Assembly (NCBI GenBank): GCA_964603455.1 | Contig: CAZRVL010000010.1 | Span: forward strand, 1-53,019 | DNA: 53,019 bases | Reading direction: 5' to 3' | Source of the DNA: Flemingiibacterium sp964603455 | GTDB taxonomy: Bacteria; Bacillota; Clostridia; Oscillospirales; CAG-272 | Part shown: in pieces, positions 43,501 to 50,680 of the stretch | Numbering within the stretch: position 1 is the stretch's first letter | Layout of the letters: each line of letters begins with the position of its first letter | Position numbers and translations under genes: made by a program | Notes under the pieces: generated by a model | Database searches by the model: none | Told to the model about the DNA's origin: nothing | What the model saw: only the letters and a program-made list of their open reading frames with translations

Positions 43501-44231
43501 AGGCAGGAGCTGTCGCAGACATATTCGTTCTCAGAAATCTCAGCGCGCAGGCTCTTGAGGATGCGGTCGATGAATTTGTCAAGCTGCTCGGAAATGCCCA
43601 GATCATGATGATCCCCGGCGGATTCTCAGGTGGCGACGAGCCGGACGGTTCGGGAAAATTCATAACCGCTGTACTCAGAAACCCGAAGGTCAAGGAGGCT
43701 GTTACAGAGCTTCTTGAAAAGCGCGATGGTCTTGCACTCGGTATATGCAACGGCTTCCAGGCACTTGTTAAGTCGGGTCTGTTGCCTTTCGGAAGAATAA
43801 TGGATGAGATGGATCAGAATTGTCCTACGCTCACCTTCAACACGATAGGTCGTCACCAGTCTATGATGGTACAGACAAGAATCGCCTCTGTCAAGTCGCC
43901 TTGGCTTACCAGAGTTAATGTCGGTGATATTCACTCGATACCGATCTCGCACGGAGAGGGACGCTTCTATGCTTCCGAAGATGTTGTGAAGAAGCTTGCA
44001 GCAAACGGTCAGATAGCTACTCAGTATGTCGATCTTGCCGGAGATCCGACTATGGATATAAGATTCAATCCGAATGGCTCTGTCTGCGCTATCGAGGGAA
44101 TACTCAGCCCGGACGGCAGGATCCTCGGTAAGATGGGACACAGCGAGAGAATCGGACGCAATGTCGCTATAAACATTGAAGGCGATAAGGATCAGCATCT
44201 CTTTGAGTCCGGTGTAGCATATTTCAACTGA
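40503..44231 (+). CDS. purL: Phosphoribosylformylglycinamidine synthase
   Basis: 1242 residues, the large single-chain form that makes FGAM from FGAR, glutamine and ATP in purine synthesis. Order: N-terminal PurS-like region (VYRIYVEKQEAHAVEARSLF), linker with DSYWSDHCRHTTF, two AIRS-type halves (FKNETHNHPTEIEPFGGAATC and the glycine-rich FGAGGVSVAIGELADG, then AIGGKDSMSGSFE), and a glutaminase domain from about residue 975 with PGTNCEYDT, the nucleophile Cys1082 in LGICNGFQAL, and His1150/Glu1152 in ISHGEGRFY. The start is ambiguous: ATG 40503, directly after a long hairpin, or ATG 40515 (MVYRIYVEK, the usual family start). Neither has an adjacent ribosome site. No other pur gene is in the window. 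Confidence 0.95.
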   Translation: MVIIMVYRIYVEKQEAHAVEARSLFADIRENLQIDSLSGLRLLNRYDVEGISSDVFKKAKNTIFSEPQSDVVYDEFLADADDNVFAVEYLPGQFDQRADSCAQCIQLLTYEDRPTVRTARIYVLSGKLTNDEIDRIKKYVINPVESREATLDRFETLVEKFDIPTTVDTIDGFISYGESELREFLDKYALAMDYDDAVFCQSYFKNEEKRDPTISEVRLIDSYWSDHCRHTTFLTAIDEVKFGNDFIKDTYEDYLEKRKFVYGERKKNITLMDMGTIAAKYLKKTGVLKNLDESEEINACSVKIKVDVDGEIQDWLLMFKNETHNHPTEIEPFGGAATCLGGAIRDPLSGRAYVYQAMRVTGCADPRTPVSETIPGKLPQSKITHGASAGYSSYGNQIGLATGAVYEIYHPDYVAKHLEIGAVVGAAPAENVVRECPIPGDMVILLGGRTGRDGCGGATGSSKAHTTESLTSCGAEVQKGNPPEERKIQRLFRNSEVTRLIKRCNDFGAGGVSVAIGELADGLSIDLSKVPKKYEGLDGTELAISESQERMAVVVAKENVEKFCAYAAYENLEATIVASVTEEPRLKMNWNGKFIVDLSREFLNSNGAEKHTAIEAERVETDGILDGFYADVCDETVHNAVGKIIGDLNICSQRGLVEKFDSSIGAGTVVMPYGGKYQITQPQYMAAKIPVLKGETDTSSVMAYGFDPFLSAKSPYHGAVYAVVESVAKLVAAGVDYKNAYLTFQEYFEKTRNDPKRWGKPMSALLGALKAQCELGLAAIGGKDSMSGSFEKIDVPPTLVSFAIAAEDAKNIVTPEFKRAGDKVCLIAPEYDADNLPNYDSLKNVFETVHELIHSGKAKAVYTVDLGGVAEGIVKMSMGNRIGFKGEIDKKTLFTLKYGAFIVETEEAVGTLLGVTTADGKVSIGDAEFDIVSLQNEWENTLEKVFPTTVPNFGDEKVEPFGCTIRTSHAPSIKVAKPHVVIPVFPGTNCEYDTMRRFEKAGAVADIFVLRNLSAQALEDAVDEFVKLLGNAQIMMIPGGFSGGDEPDGSGKFITAVLRNPKVKEAVTELLEKRDGLALGICNGFQALVKSGLLPFGRIMDEMDQNCPTLTFNTIGRHQSMMVQTRIASVKSPWLTRVNVGDIHSIPISHGEGRFYASEDVVKKLAANGQIATQYVDLAGDPTMDIRFNPNGSVCAIEGILSPDGRILGKMGHSERIGRNVAINIEGDKDQHLFESGVAYFN

Positions 44232-44253
44232 TACGAGCTGTTAGATTTTAAAA

Positions 44254-45237
44254 ATGAATCGGATACCCTTGGGAATAGTTGGCGCGAGATTTGCGCTTGA
44301 CATAATAGATGGTCATCTTGCCGGAAATTACGGTACGGCTGCTGCGGTATTTGATCCGAATGGAAGTCTTATTGAAAAATACGAGCCGATATTCTTGCAG
44401 AAAAATGTGTATGTTTTCCGCGATTACAGAAAATTTGTGAAGTGCGGAATAAAAGCCGTTGCCATATCATCCGGTGCGGATCGTGTCGGATATGTGGTAA
44501 AGGCATTGAGAAATCGGCTCGATGTGCTCTGTGAACCGCCTATGGCGATGAATATTGATGAGCTTGACAGGATAGAACGTGCAGTTCGCGACAGCGGCAG
44601 AAGATATGTTCTGGCTTCCTACCAATGCCACAGACGTGAGACACTGTTGGCTGAAAAGCTTTATCGGCGCGGTGACATCGGAAAACTTCTCTATGCCGAG
44701 GGCAATGAGCTTGTTGAGGATATTCCGGATATTCCGATAAATCTTCAGAGCGCGGGGAGTATTGGTCAGGTCTTAAAGGCAACAGCTCTTCATCCCGAAA
44801 GGGTCAAAAGCTCGAAAATATTATCCCGAAATGTTTCGATAGGCATCGAAGAGCTTGAATTTGCAAGTGGTGCGGTATGCCGTGCGCTGAATGCAAGTGT
44901 TGGAGTTTCTTCGGGAATGAGACTTATCGGCGAGTGGGGTGTTATCGAGACCGGACGCGGTAAAGTCGTTTTGACCGACAATTCAGGAATATTTTCCAAA
45001 ATAACCTCATATCATCCAGAAGGCTTTATGCTCGATGGAATGATAAAGGGGGCGGAATTTTCAAGGTCATCTGCCATTGCAGGCTTCTGTGCGATGCTGG
45101 CAGGAAGTTCGAGTGCGGCGGATCGCTGTATAGCTATAGATCGTGCGCTCGATATGTCAATAGCGGCGAGAAGCTTTCCATCCAAAAGTGAAGTCGCTCC
45201 GGAACGGTCGTTCGGTATTAATATTGAGCACAAATAA
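44254..45237 (+). CDS. Gfo/Idh/MocA-like protein, degenerate
   Basis: 327 residues. A Rossmann-like start (PLGIVGARFALDIIDGHLAG) and the block DVLCEPPMAMNIDELDRIE show the Gfo/Idh/MocA fold, but EKP has become EPP, so the catalytic Lys is missing, and the nucleotide-binding glycines are reduced. The C-terminal half keeps family features (GEWGVIETGRGKVVLTD). It may be a non-catalytic or altered-function relative. It lies 22 bases after purL without a clear ribosome site (GAGCTG 20 bases upstream) and is followed by a strong terminator, so it probably depends on purL transcription. Confidence 0.72.
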   Translation: MNRIPLGIVGARFALDIIDGHLAGNYGTAAAVFDPNGSLIEKYEPIFLQKNVYVFRDYRKFVKCGIKAVAISSGADRVGYVVKALRNRLDVLCEPPMAMNIDELDRIERAVRDSGRRYVLASYQCHRRETLLAEKLYRRGDIGKLLYAEGNELVEDIPDIPINLQSAGSIGQVLKATALHPERVKSSKILSRNVSIGIEELEFASGAVCRALNASVGVSSGMRLIGEWGVIETGRGKVVLTDNSGIFSKITSYHPEGFMLDGMIKGAEFSRSSAIAGFCAMLAGSSSAADRCIAIDRALDMSIAARSFPSKSEVAPERSFGINIEHK

Positions 45238-45266
45238 GGAGCTGCCGCAAAAGCGGCAACTCCTTT
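45237..45266. terminator. Bidirectional terminator
   Basis: AGGAG and TGCCGC pair with GCGGCA and CTCCT around an AAAA loop (12-bp stem with one mismatch), T-rich on the plus-strand side. It lies between convergent gene ends. Confidence 0.88.
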
Positions 45267-45271
45267 CGACT

Positions 45272-46879
45272 TTATTCAGGCAGTTTATCGGCGAAGACCA
45301 GTGTACACAGTCCCGGAGCGCGAAGCTCTGAGGGCTTGATTAGTATATTTTTTTCTACAAGCTCCTCGATCACGTACATCGCGATAGACGGAGAGCTGTT
45401 GTATAGCTTTGCGACCGGACGCATATGCTCCGGATATTTATCGAGGCATATGCTGCATATTTTTTCGGACAGCTCGTGCATGAGAGCTTTTTCGGTTTCA
45501 TTGGGGTCGGGCAGCAATCTGTAAAAATCTGTCTTATAATATTGATCGACATCATTTTTTATGCAGATGACATTTACCTCATCGTTTTCGGTGATGTAGC
45601 CTTTGTCGCGGATGCGGCGGTATTTTTCGATGTTTTCGGGCTCTTTTCCGATTTTTTTGGTATAGAACTCATATAGATATTCGTAATCCTCGAATTTATT
45701 TGCCTGCCAATTCAGTTCTCGCTTGTCATAGCAGGTCGTGAGCTGCCATGAGTATACCGGGTATTTTACAGAACCGCGTATCATCGGTCCGCATGAAGAA
45801 TACAGGCGCATATCGAATGGCAGATCGTATTGCTTGAAAACTGTAGCAAATGCTATGTAGCATCCGCTGTCTTTGCGAGGGATCATATATTTTTGATAGG
45901 CTGCATTGTCAAATGAGGCATTTAATTTATTTTTAAGTGCGGCGGCTATACCGACCCAGTTCAGAAGATTTTGATCGTTATCCGGAATATACATTTTCGA
46001 TCGGTCGAGCTTTTCGAGAGTTTCTATAACTCTCGGAGCATAAAGCGCGGATAGTTCCTTTGCATATTTCTTGTAAAGCTCGGTGATCTTGATGTCGGAT
46101 TCCGGGGTAGGATCATCTATTAGTATGTTTGACAGATAGCGTTCTCCAATGCGGTCGAGAAAGCCGTATTCGTTCAGAGTCTGTATCTCGTCTTCCAGAA
46201 ATATAGGATTCACGCCAAGCTCATCGGCTATCTCATTTATAGTGTGTGGCTTTTTGTATGCTGCCCATACGATGTTTTGTGTCAAGCGATTTTTCAGAAA
46301 ATATTCTGTCGCTCCGAATTTTCCGGGTCGTCCGTCATGTCCTAAGTTTACAAGCTCTATGGGTTCTATCCCAAGTGTTCCGACAGTTCTCATTTTTGTA
46401 AATCCTTCCCGAAGCTCATCACGTGCTGCCGAAAGATGCCATTTTACAGTTCCCTGAGGTATTGACAGCTCGGCGGCAATGTCTGAGAGCTTCATGTTCT
46501 TGTAATAGTGTAGGATAAGTATTTTGCGGCGCAGTTTTGACAGATGTGCGATCTCGATCCTGAGCTTTGCATAGCTTTCGCTTTCGATTATTTTTTCGAT
46601 GAAATCTTCTGTGTCGGGCATTTCAAATTCGTCTGTTTCGAAATACGATGCTTTTGAATTTTCATCAATAAATCTTGCACGTACATTCATCGCTATTCGC
46701 CAGATATATGCTGCTATGTCCTGAATATTATCCTGTCGCAGGAGCGAAACATAGACTTCGAGAGTTATCCGCGATGCCAACTCCTCGGCGCGCTCGATAG
46801 AGGAGGTCTTTGAGATCGCGAAACCGTATATTTTTTTGGTATATTCGCAGATCAAGCGGTCGGCAGTCGATTTTTCCAT
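45272..46879 (-). CDS. ECF-type sigma factor with a long C-terminal extension
   Basis: 535 residues, about three times the usual ECF size. Residues 1-95 resemble sigma region 2 (ERAEELASRITLEVYVSLL, AAYIWRIAMNVRARFID); 110-165 form region 4 (LRRKILILHYYKNMKLSDIAAELSIPQGTVKWHLSAARDELR). Next, about 195-260 looks like a winged helix (HTINEIADELGVNPIFLEDEIQTL), and the remaining 270 residues are an unassigned alpha/beta domain with several Cys and Tyr (IPRKDSGCYIAF, YSWQLTTCYDKRELNW). No anti-sigma gene adjoins, so the extension may control activity, as in other ECF groups with C-terminal domains. AAAGGA lies 10 bases before the ATG. It has no operon partner. Confidence 0.8.
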   Translation of the reverse strand: MEKSTADRLICEYTKKIYGFAISKTSSIERAEELASRITLEVYVSLLRQDNIQDIAAYIWRIAMNVRARFIDENSKASYFETDEFEMPDTEDFIEKIIESESYAKLRIEIAHLSKLRRKILILHYYKNMKLSDIAAELSIPQGTVKWHLSAARDELREGFTKMRTVGTLGIEPIELVNLGHDGRPGKFGATEYFLKNRLTQNIVWAAYKKPHTINEIADELGVNPIFLEDEIQTLNEYGFLDRIGERYLSNILIDDPTPESDIKITELYKKYAKELSALYAPRVIETLEKLDRSKMYIPDNDQNLLNWVGIAAALKNKLNASFDNAAYQKYMIPRKDSGCYIAFATVFKQYDLPFDMRLYSSCGPMIRGSVKYPVYSWQLTTCYDKRELNWQANKFEDYEYLYEFYTKKIGKEPENIEKYRRIRDKGYITENDEVNVICIKNDVDQYYKTDFYRLLPDPNETEKALMHELSEKICSICLDKYPEHMRPVAKLYNSSPSIAMYVIEELVEKNILIKPSELRAPGLCTLVFADKLPE

Positions 46880-46965
46880 AGTAACGTTCCTTTCCGAAAA
46901 CGCCTTTTCAACGCTTTCATATATAGAGTGTCGGAAATTTTTATAAGGTTGGCGGATGTATAAAT

Positions 46966-46995
46966 ATTATATAATATTTATATATGCTTTTTCAA
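46966..46995 (-). promoter_or_regulatory. Possible promoter of the sigma-factor gene
   Basis: Minus strand TTGAAA, 18 bases, TATAAT in a very AT-rich stretch; several alternative -10 boxes exist. Confidence 0.5.
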
Positions 46996-47004
46996 GTATA
47001 ATAT

Positions 47005-47033
47005 TTGAATTTTTGACAAAAGTATGATATAAT
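47005..47033 (+). promoter_or_regulatory. Promoter of the PHP-rnhA operon
   Basis: TTGAAT, 17 bases, TATAAT with TGA before the -10. Confidence 0.75.
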
Positions 47034-47067
47034 ATTATGGTAGAAAAAATTAAAAGGAGGAGCTTGA

Positions 47068-47766
47068 TTGCTTTATAAATACGAAACACATTCACATACT
47101 TCTCAGACCAGCAGATGCTCGAAAATATCCGGTGCCGAGCTTGCAAGATTTTATAAGGAGCTTGGATATACAGGACTTTTCGTAACAGATCATTTTTTCA
47201 ACGGAAATACAACAGTACCGCATGATCTCGAATGGGAAAAGAAAGTAGAGCTTTTTGAAGCCGGTTATCTTGATGCCAAAAGCGAGGGAGACAAGATCGG
47301 ACTCGATGTGTTTTTTGCATGGGAATATACATGGGGCGGAAACGATTTTTTGATATATGGGCTTTCACGCGAATGGTTGCTCGAAAATCCCGATCAGCTC
47401 TCAAAAAAGCCGCGTGAATATATGGATCATGTCAGAGCGTGCGGCGGAATGGTCATCCATGCACATCCTTTCCGTGAGTCTGGATATATAGAATCAATAA
47501 GGCTTATACCGCGCAATGTCGATGGAGTCGAAGCGATAAATTCAAGCCGTCCCGATCTCGAAAATTCGTCTGCATTTTGGTATGCGAAAAATTACGGCCT
47601 TTTGATCTCTGCCGGTTCTGACAATCATGTCGGTTGGCGTGAGAAGCTTGCAGGTGTATATCTGCCTGAGCGGATAAGCAGCGAGACTGATTTCGTGCGT
47701 CTTATGAAGGAAGGGAAAGCAGAGATATTCCTAGACAGATATGACGAAGACGGAAGGAGAATATGA
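47068..47766 (+). CDS. PHP-domain phosphoesterase
   Basis: 232-residue cytosolic metal-dependent phosphoesterase. Ligand motifs in order: THSHTSQTSRC near residue 7, FVTDHFFNG, FAWEYTWGG, VIHAHPFRE and SAGSDNHVGW. Acts on an unknown phosphoester. The start codon is TTG, with AAAGGAGG 8 bases upstream and no ATG in position. rnhA overlaps its stop. It is distinct from the histidinol-phosphatase-like PHP gene at 11773. Confidence 0.82.
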   Translation: MLYKYETHSHTSQTSRCSKISGAELARFYKELGYTGLFVTDHFFNGNTTVPHDLEWEKKVELFEAGYLDAKSEGDKIGLDVFFAWEYTWGGNDFLIYGLSREWLLENPDQLSKKPREYMDHVRACGGMVIHAHPFRESGYIESIRLIPRNVDGVEAINSSRPDLENSSAFWYAKNYGLLISAGSDNHVGWREKLAGVYLPERISSETDFVRLMKEGKAEIFLDRYDEDGRRI

Positions 47767-48209
47767 TGAAGCATGTTGATATATATACCGATGGCGCGTG
47801 TAAGCACAATCCCGGACCGGGAGGGTGGGGCGCGATAATAGTATATAATAATGTAGAAAAAGAATTGTCGGGCGGTGAAGCGGTCACTACGAACAATCGA
47901 ATGGAGCTCCTCGCTGCGATAAATGCGCTCGGAGCATTAAAAGAGCCATGCGATGTGATTTTGACATCCGATTCAAAATACATGATCGATTCTATAACCA
48001 AACGTTGGGTATACGGCTGGAGATCACGCGGATGGGTGAAATCAGACAAATCGCCTGCATTAAATCCCGATCTGTGGGAAAGACTTCTCGAACTTTTGGA
48101 GATACACAAGGTGTCGTTTAACTGGGTCAAGGGACATGCCGGACATCCTTACAACGAACGCTGTGATGCTTTGGCGTGTGAGGAAGCGGAAAAATATCGT
48201 CGTTTATAA
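47766..48209 (+). CDS. rnhA: Ribonuclease HI
   Basis: 147 residues, cytosolic; cuts RNA in RNA-DNA hybrids. The four catalytic acids are in place: Asp9 (DIYTDGACKHNPGPGG), Glu47 (NNRMELLAA), Asp69 (TSDSKYM) and Asp134 (ERCDALA), and WVKGHAGH supplies the usual His loop. AAGGAG stands 6 bases before the ATG at 47766; an ATG one codon earlier is too close to it. The start overlaps the stop of the PHP gene (ATGATG over TGA), so the two are coupled. Confidence 0.95.
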   Translation: MKHVDIYTDGACKHNPGPGGWGAIIVYNNVEKELSGGEAVTTNNRMELLAAINALGALKEPCDVILTSDSKYMIDSITKRWVYGWRSRGWVKSDKSPALNPDLWERLLELLEIHKVSFNWVKGHAGHPYNERCDALACEEAEKYRRL

Positions 48210-48239
48210 AAAATTTACAGGAAAATTTTCGAAATGCTA

Positions 48240-48268
48240 TTGAAAAAAGCACCGGTTTGGTATACAAT
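48240..48268 (+). promoter_or_regulatory. Promoter of nifS-nifU
   Basis: TTGAAA, 17 bases, TACAAT. The leader is about 37 bases, with no IscR gene nearby. Confidence 0.75.
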
Positions 48269-48311
48269 AGATATGCAAGAAATTTTAACCTGAGAATAGG
48301 AGTTTAAATAT

Positions 48312-49496
48312 ATGGAAGACAGGTTTGTATATGCCGATAATGCGGCTACAACAAAGACAGCTCCGGAGGTACTCGAAGCTATGCTGCCCTTCTTTAACGA
48401 AGGCTACGGAAATCCGTCGAGTCTTCATCAGAAGGGAAGAGAAGCAAAATCCGCGCTGACCTCAGCACGCGAGAAGATCGCAGCTCTGCTCGGAGCGAAG
48501 CCGAATGAGATATACTTCACTTCGTGCGGATCTGAGTCGGATAACTGGGCTATAAAGGGCGCGGCTCATGCCAATGTGAACCGCGGTAAGCACATAATTT
48601 CCACCAAAATAGAGCATCATGCGGTGCTTCATTCGCTTGAATCGCTTGAAAAGGAAGGCTTTGAAGTTACCTATCTCGATGTTGATTCTGACGGACGAGT
48701 TTCCCCCGAGGCTGTAGCGGCGGCTATGAGAGACGATACGGTCCTTGTAGAATGTATGTTCGCAAACAACGAGGTCGGAACTATCGAGCCTATAAAGGAG
48801 ATCGCAGCGGCTGTCAAGGCTAAGAATCCGAAGACATTGGTATTCACTGATGCCGTTCAGGCTGTGGGAAACATCCCGGTCAATGTAGCGGAGCTCGGTG
48901 TTGATATGCTTGCTCTTTCTGGTCATAAGATACACACTCCGAAGGGTATCGGTGCGCTGTATATAAAGACCGGGACGAGAATAAGGAATCTGGTCGATGG
49001 TGGCGGTCAGGAGCGCGGAAAGCGCGGCGGAACAGAAAATGTTCCTTACATCGTTGGACTTTCAAAGGCTCTCGATATGGCTGTTGACGGACTTCCCGAA
49101 ATGGAGCGCGTGCAGAAAATGCGTGACCGTCTGATCGATGGTATACTTTCGAACATTCCGCATACGAGACTCAACGGACCCCGTGATGGAAGGCTTCCCG
49201 GAAATGTCAATGTGTCGTTTGAATTTATCGAAGGCGAGAGTCTGCTCTTGCTACTCGATATGGCAGGCATATGTGCATCGACAGGCTCAGCTTGCTCGTC
49301 AAGCTCACTTGAACCTTCGCACGTGCTTTTGGCTATAGGTGTTCCGGTTGAATTGGCACACGGTTCGCTCAGACTTTCGATAAGCCGCGATACCACCGAT
49401 GAGGATGTGGATTATATTCTCGAAAAGCTTCCCGGCATAGTTCAGAGACTTCGTGATATGAGTCCTCTGTATGAAGAATTTAAAAAACAAAATTAA
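48312..49496 (+). CDS. nifS: Cysteine desulfurase NifS/IscS type
   Basis: 394 residues, PLP enzyme that takes sulfur from cysteine for Fe-S clusters. The opening YADNAATTKT, PLP-phosphate region TSCGSESDN, aspartate TDAVQAVG, the PLP lysine Lys206 in SGHKIHTPKG and the persulfide Cys328 in STGSACSSSS are all present, on the long catalytic loop of group I desulfurases. AGGAG lies 8 bases before the ATG. The scaffold gene follows 14 bases later, the usual clostridial nifS-nifU pair for housekeeping Fe-S assembly; no nitrogenase genes are near. Confidence 0.95.
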   Translation: MEDRFVYADNAATTKTAPEVLEAMLPFFNEGYGNPSSLHQKGREAKSALTSAREKIAALLGAKPNEIYFTSCGSESDNWAIKGAAHANVNRGKHIISTKIEHHAVLHSLESLEKEGFEVTYLDVDSDGRVSPEAVAAAMRDDTVLVECMFANNEVGTIEPIKEIAAAVKAKNPKTLVFTDAVQAVGNIPVNVAELGVDMLALSGHKIHTPKGIGALYIKTGTRIRNLVDGGGQERGKRGGTENVPYIVGLSKALDMAVDGLPEMERVQKMRDRLIDGILSNIPHTRLNGPRDGRLPGNVNVSFEFIEGESLLLLLDMAGICASTGSACSSSSLEPSHVLLAIGVPVELAHGSLRLSISRDTTDEDVDYILEKLPGIVQRLRDMSPLYEEFKKQN

Positions 49497-49510
49497 GGAG
49501 ATAAATTAAT

Positions 49511-49945
49511 ATGTATAGCGAAAAGGTTATGGATCATTTTGCTCATCCGCGCAATGTCGGTGAGATTGAAAATGCAGATGCAGTCGGCGAGGTCGGCAAT
49601 GCAGTCTGCGGCGACATCATGAAGATGTATATGAAGATAGATGACGATCAGGTCATCGAAGATGTAAAGTTCAAGACCTTCGGATGTGGTGCTGCAATAG
49701 CAACATCCTCGATGGCTACTGAGCTGATAAAGGGCAAGACAGTTGATGAAGCTCTCAAGCTTACCAACAAGGCAGTTATTGAAGCCCTCGACGGACTTCC
49801 GCCTCAGAAGATACATTGCTCGGTACTTGCCGAAGAAGCTGTTAAAGCGGCTATCGCAAATTACTACGACAAAAAAGGAATAAAGCACAACATCTCGACT
49901 GAAGACTGCGACGGCAACTGTTCTGCATGCCATAAGCAGCACTGA
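49511..49945 (+). CDS. nifU: Fe-S cluster scaffold NifU/IscU
   Basis: 144 residues. The three cluster ligands Cys33 (NAVCGDIM, with Asp35), Cys59 (TFGCGAAIA) and Cys103 (KIHCSVLA) are in place. A short tail with three more cysteines (CDGNCSACHKQH) resembles that of clostridial NifU-like proteins and is not a full NifU C-terminal domain. It receives sulfur from the desulfurase of the preceding gene. AAGGAG precedes the ATG by 11 bases. Last gene of the unit, followed by a long hairpin. Confidence 0.95.
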   Translation: MYSEKVMDHFAHPRNVGEIENADAVGEVGNAVCGDIMKMYMKIDDDQVIEDVKFKTFGCGAAIATSSMATELIKGKTVDEALKLTNKAVIEALDGLPPQKIHCSVLAEEAVKAAIANYYDKKGIKHNISTEDCDGNCSACHKQH

Positions 49946-49966
49946 TAAAACTCGGTATATTGTGTG

Positions 49967-49999
49967 GGGCTGATGCAAATGTTTGATTTGTGTCAGCCC
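49967..49999 (+). terminator. Terminator-like hairpin after nifU
   Basis: GGGCTGA pairs with TCAGCCC, with an inner CAAAT/ATTTG stem. The following GATATTTAT is a poor T-run, so termination may be partial. Confidence 0.6.
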
Positions 50000-50433
50000 G
50001 ATATTTATGATAAAAATATATCAGGAAATAATTGTAAATATTTAGCACAAAATGTCAAATACAAATTGTGAACCAAAAAATCGCCGAGATTTGTGCAAAA
50101 TGTATGAGTGTAGAAAAATAGGCTCGAATTTTGTATACCTTGCACAAAGAATGTGATGGGGTTCTGTACAAAGAATCGACTGGACTTCACATTAGCATGG
50201 GTAAATAAAATTTACGTATCATAAATTTACTCGCGTACAAATCAGAAAAGTCCTTTAAAATCCGAAAAAAATGTACGATCATGGTAAATTGAAATTACAA
50301 AGTTACAAAAAACACGATTGATAAATTTGCAACAAACAAGTGCAAGGCGAAATTTCAAAATGTGAACGAGCGTAAGAACAATTTTTGAAGCCCTTAAGTG
50401 GAGCTGTGAGAAAATTGTACATAAAATCAACTC
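50000..50433. other. Long AT-rich non-coding region with recurring short motif
   Basis: No credible gene on either strand. A short element of the type GCACAAA..ATGT or GTACAAA recurs (about 50043, 50140, 50168, 50236 and, inverted, about 50085-50091), suggesting regulator sites or degenerate sequence upstream of the solute-binding protein gene. Confidence 0.45.
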
Positions 50434-50462
50434 TTGACATTTTGGCTCTGATATGTTATTAT
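50434..50462 (+). promoter_or_regulatory. Promoter of the solute-binding protein gene
   Basis: TTGACA, 17 bases, TATTAT. The transcription start should be near 50469. Confidence 0.78.
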
Positions 50463-50468
50463 ATTTGT

Positions 50469-50680
50469 ATGAAAAAATCGACGGGACAATTGGGGCTTTG
50501 CCCACAGCATCCGAGCAAAGAACTTCTCTGCGCCGCCGGTTGGCTCATCGCCCGAAGTCATGTCTGACGGTATGCACGCATCTGCGCCACACTTGCGTCA
50601 TAACGGAATATTGATGTGGCAAGGGTATAAAAGCTACTCTGTTCCCTTCAAAGTAAAATTCTTGGCAGGAGGAAAGGTTA
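50469..50680 (+). other. Long GC-richer structured 5' leader
   Basis: About 210 bases of leader, richer in GC than its AT-rich surroundings. Visible helices: GACGGG near 50480 with CCCG(AA)GTC near 50551-50559, enclosing GGGC/GCCC and GAGC/GCTC; then CGCCACA near 50585 with TGTGGC near 50616. Such a multi-branched fold suggests a cis-acting RNA. I do not recognise a known class. Confidence 0.5.
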
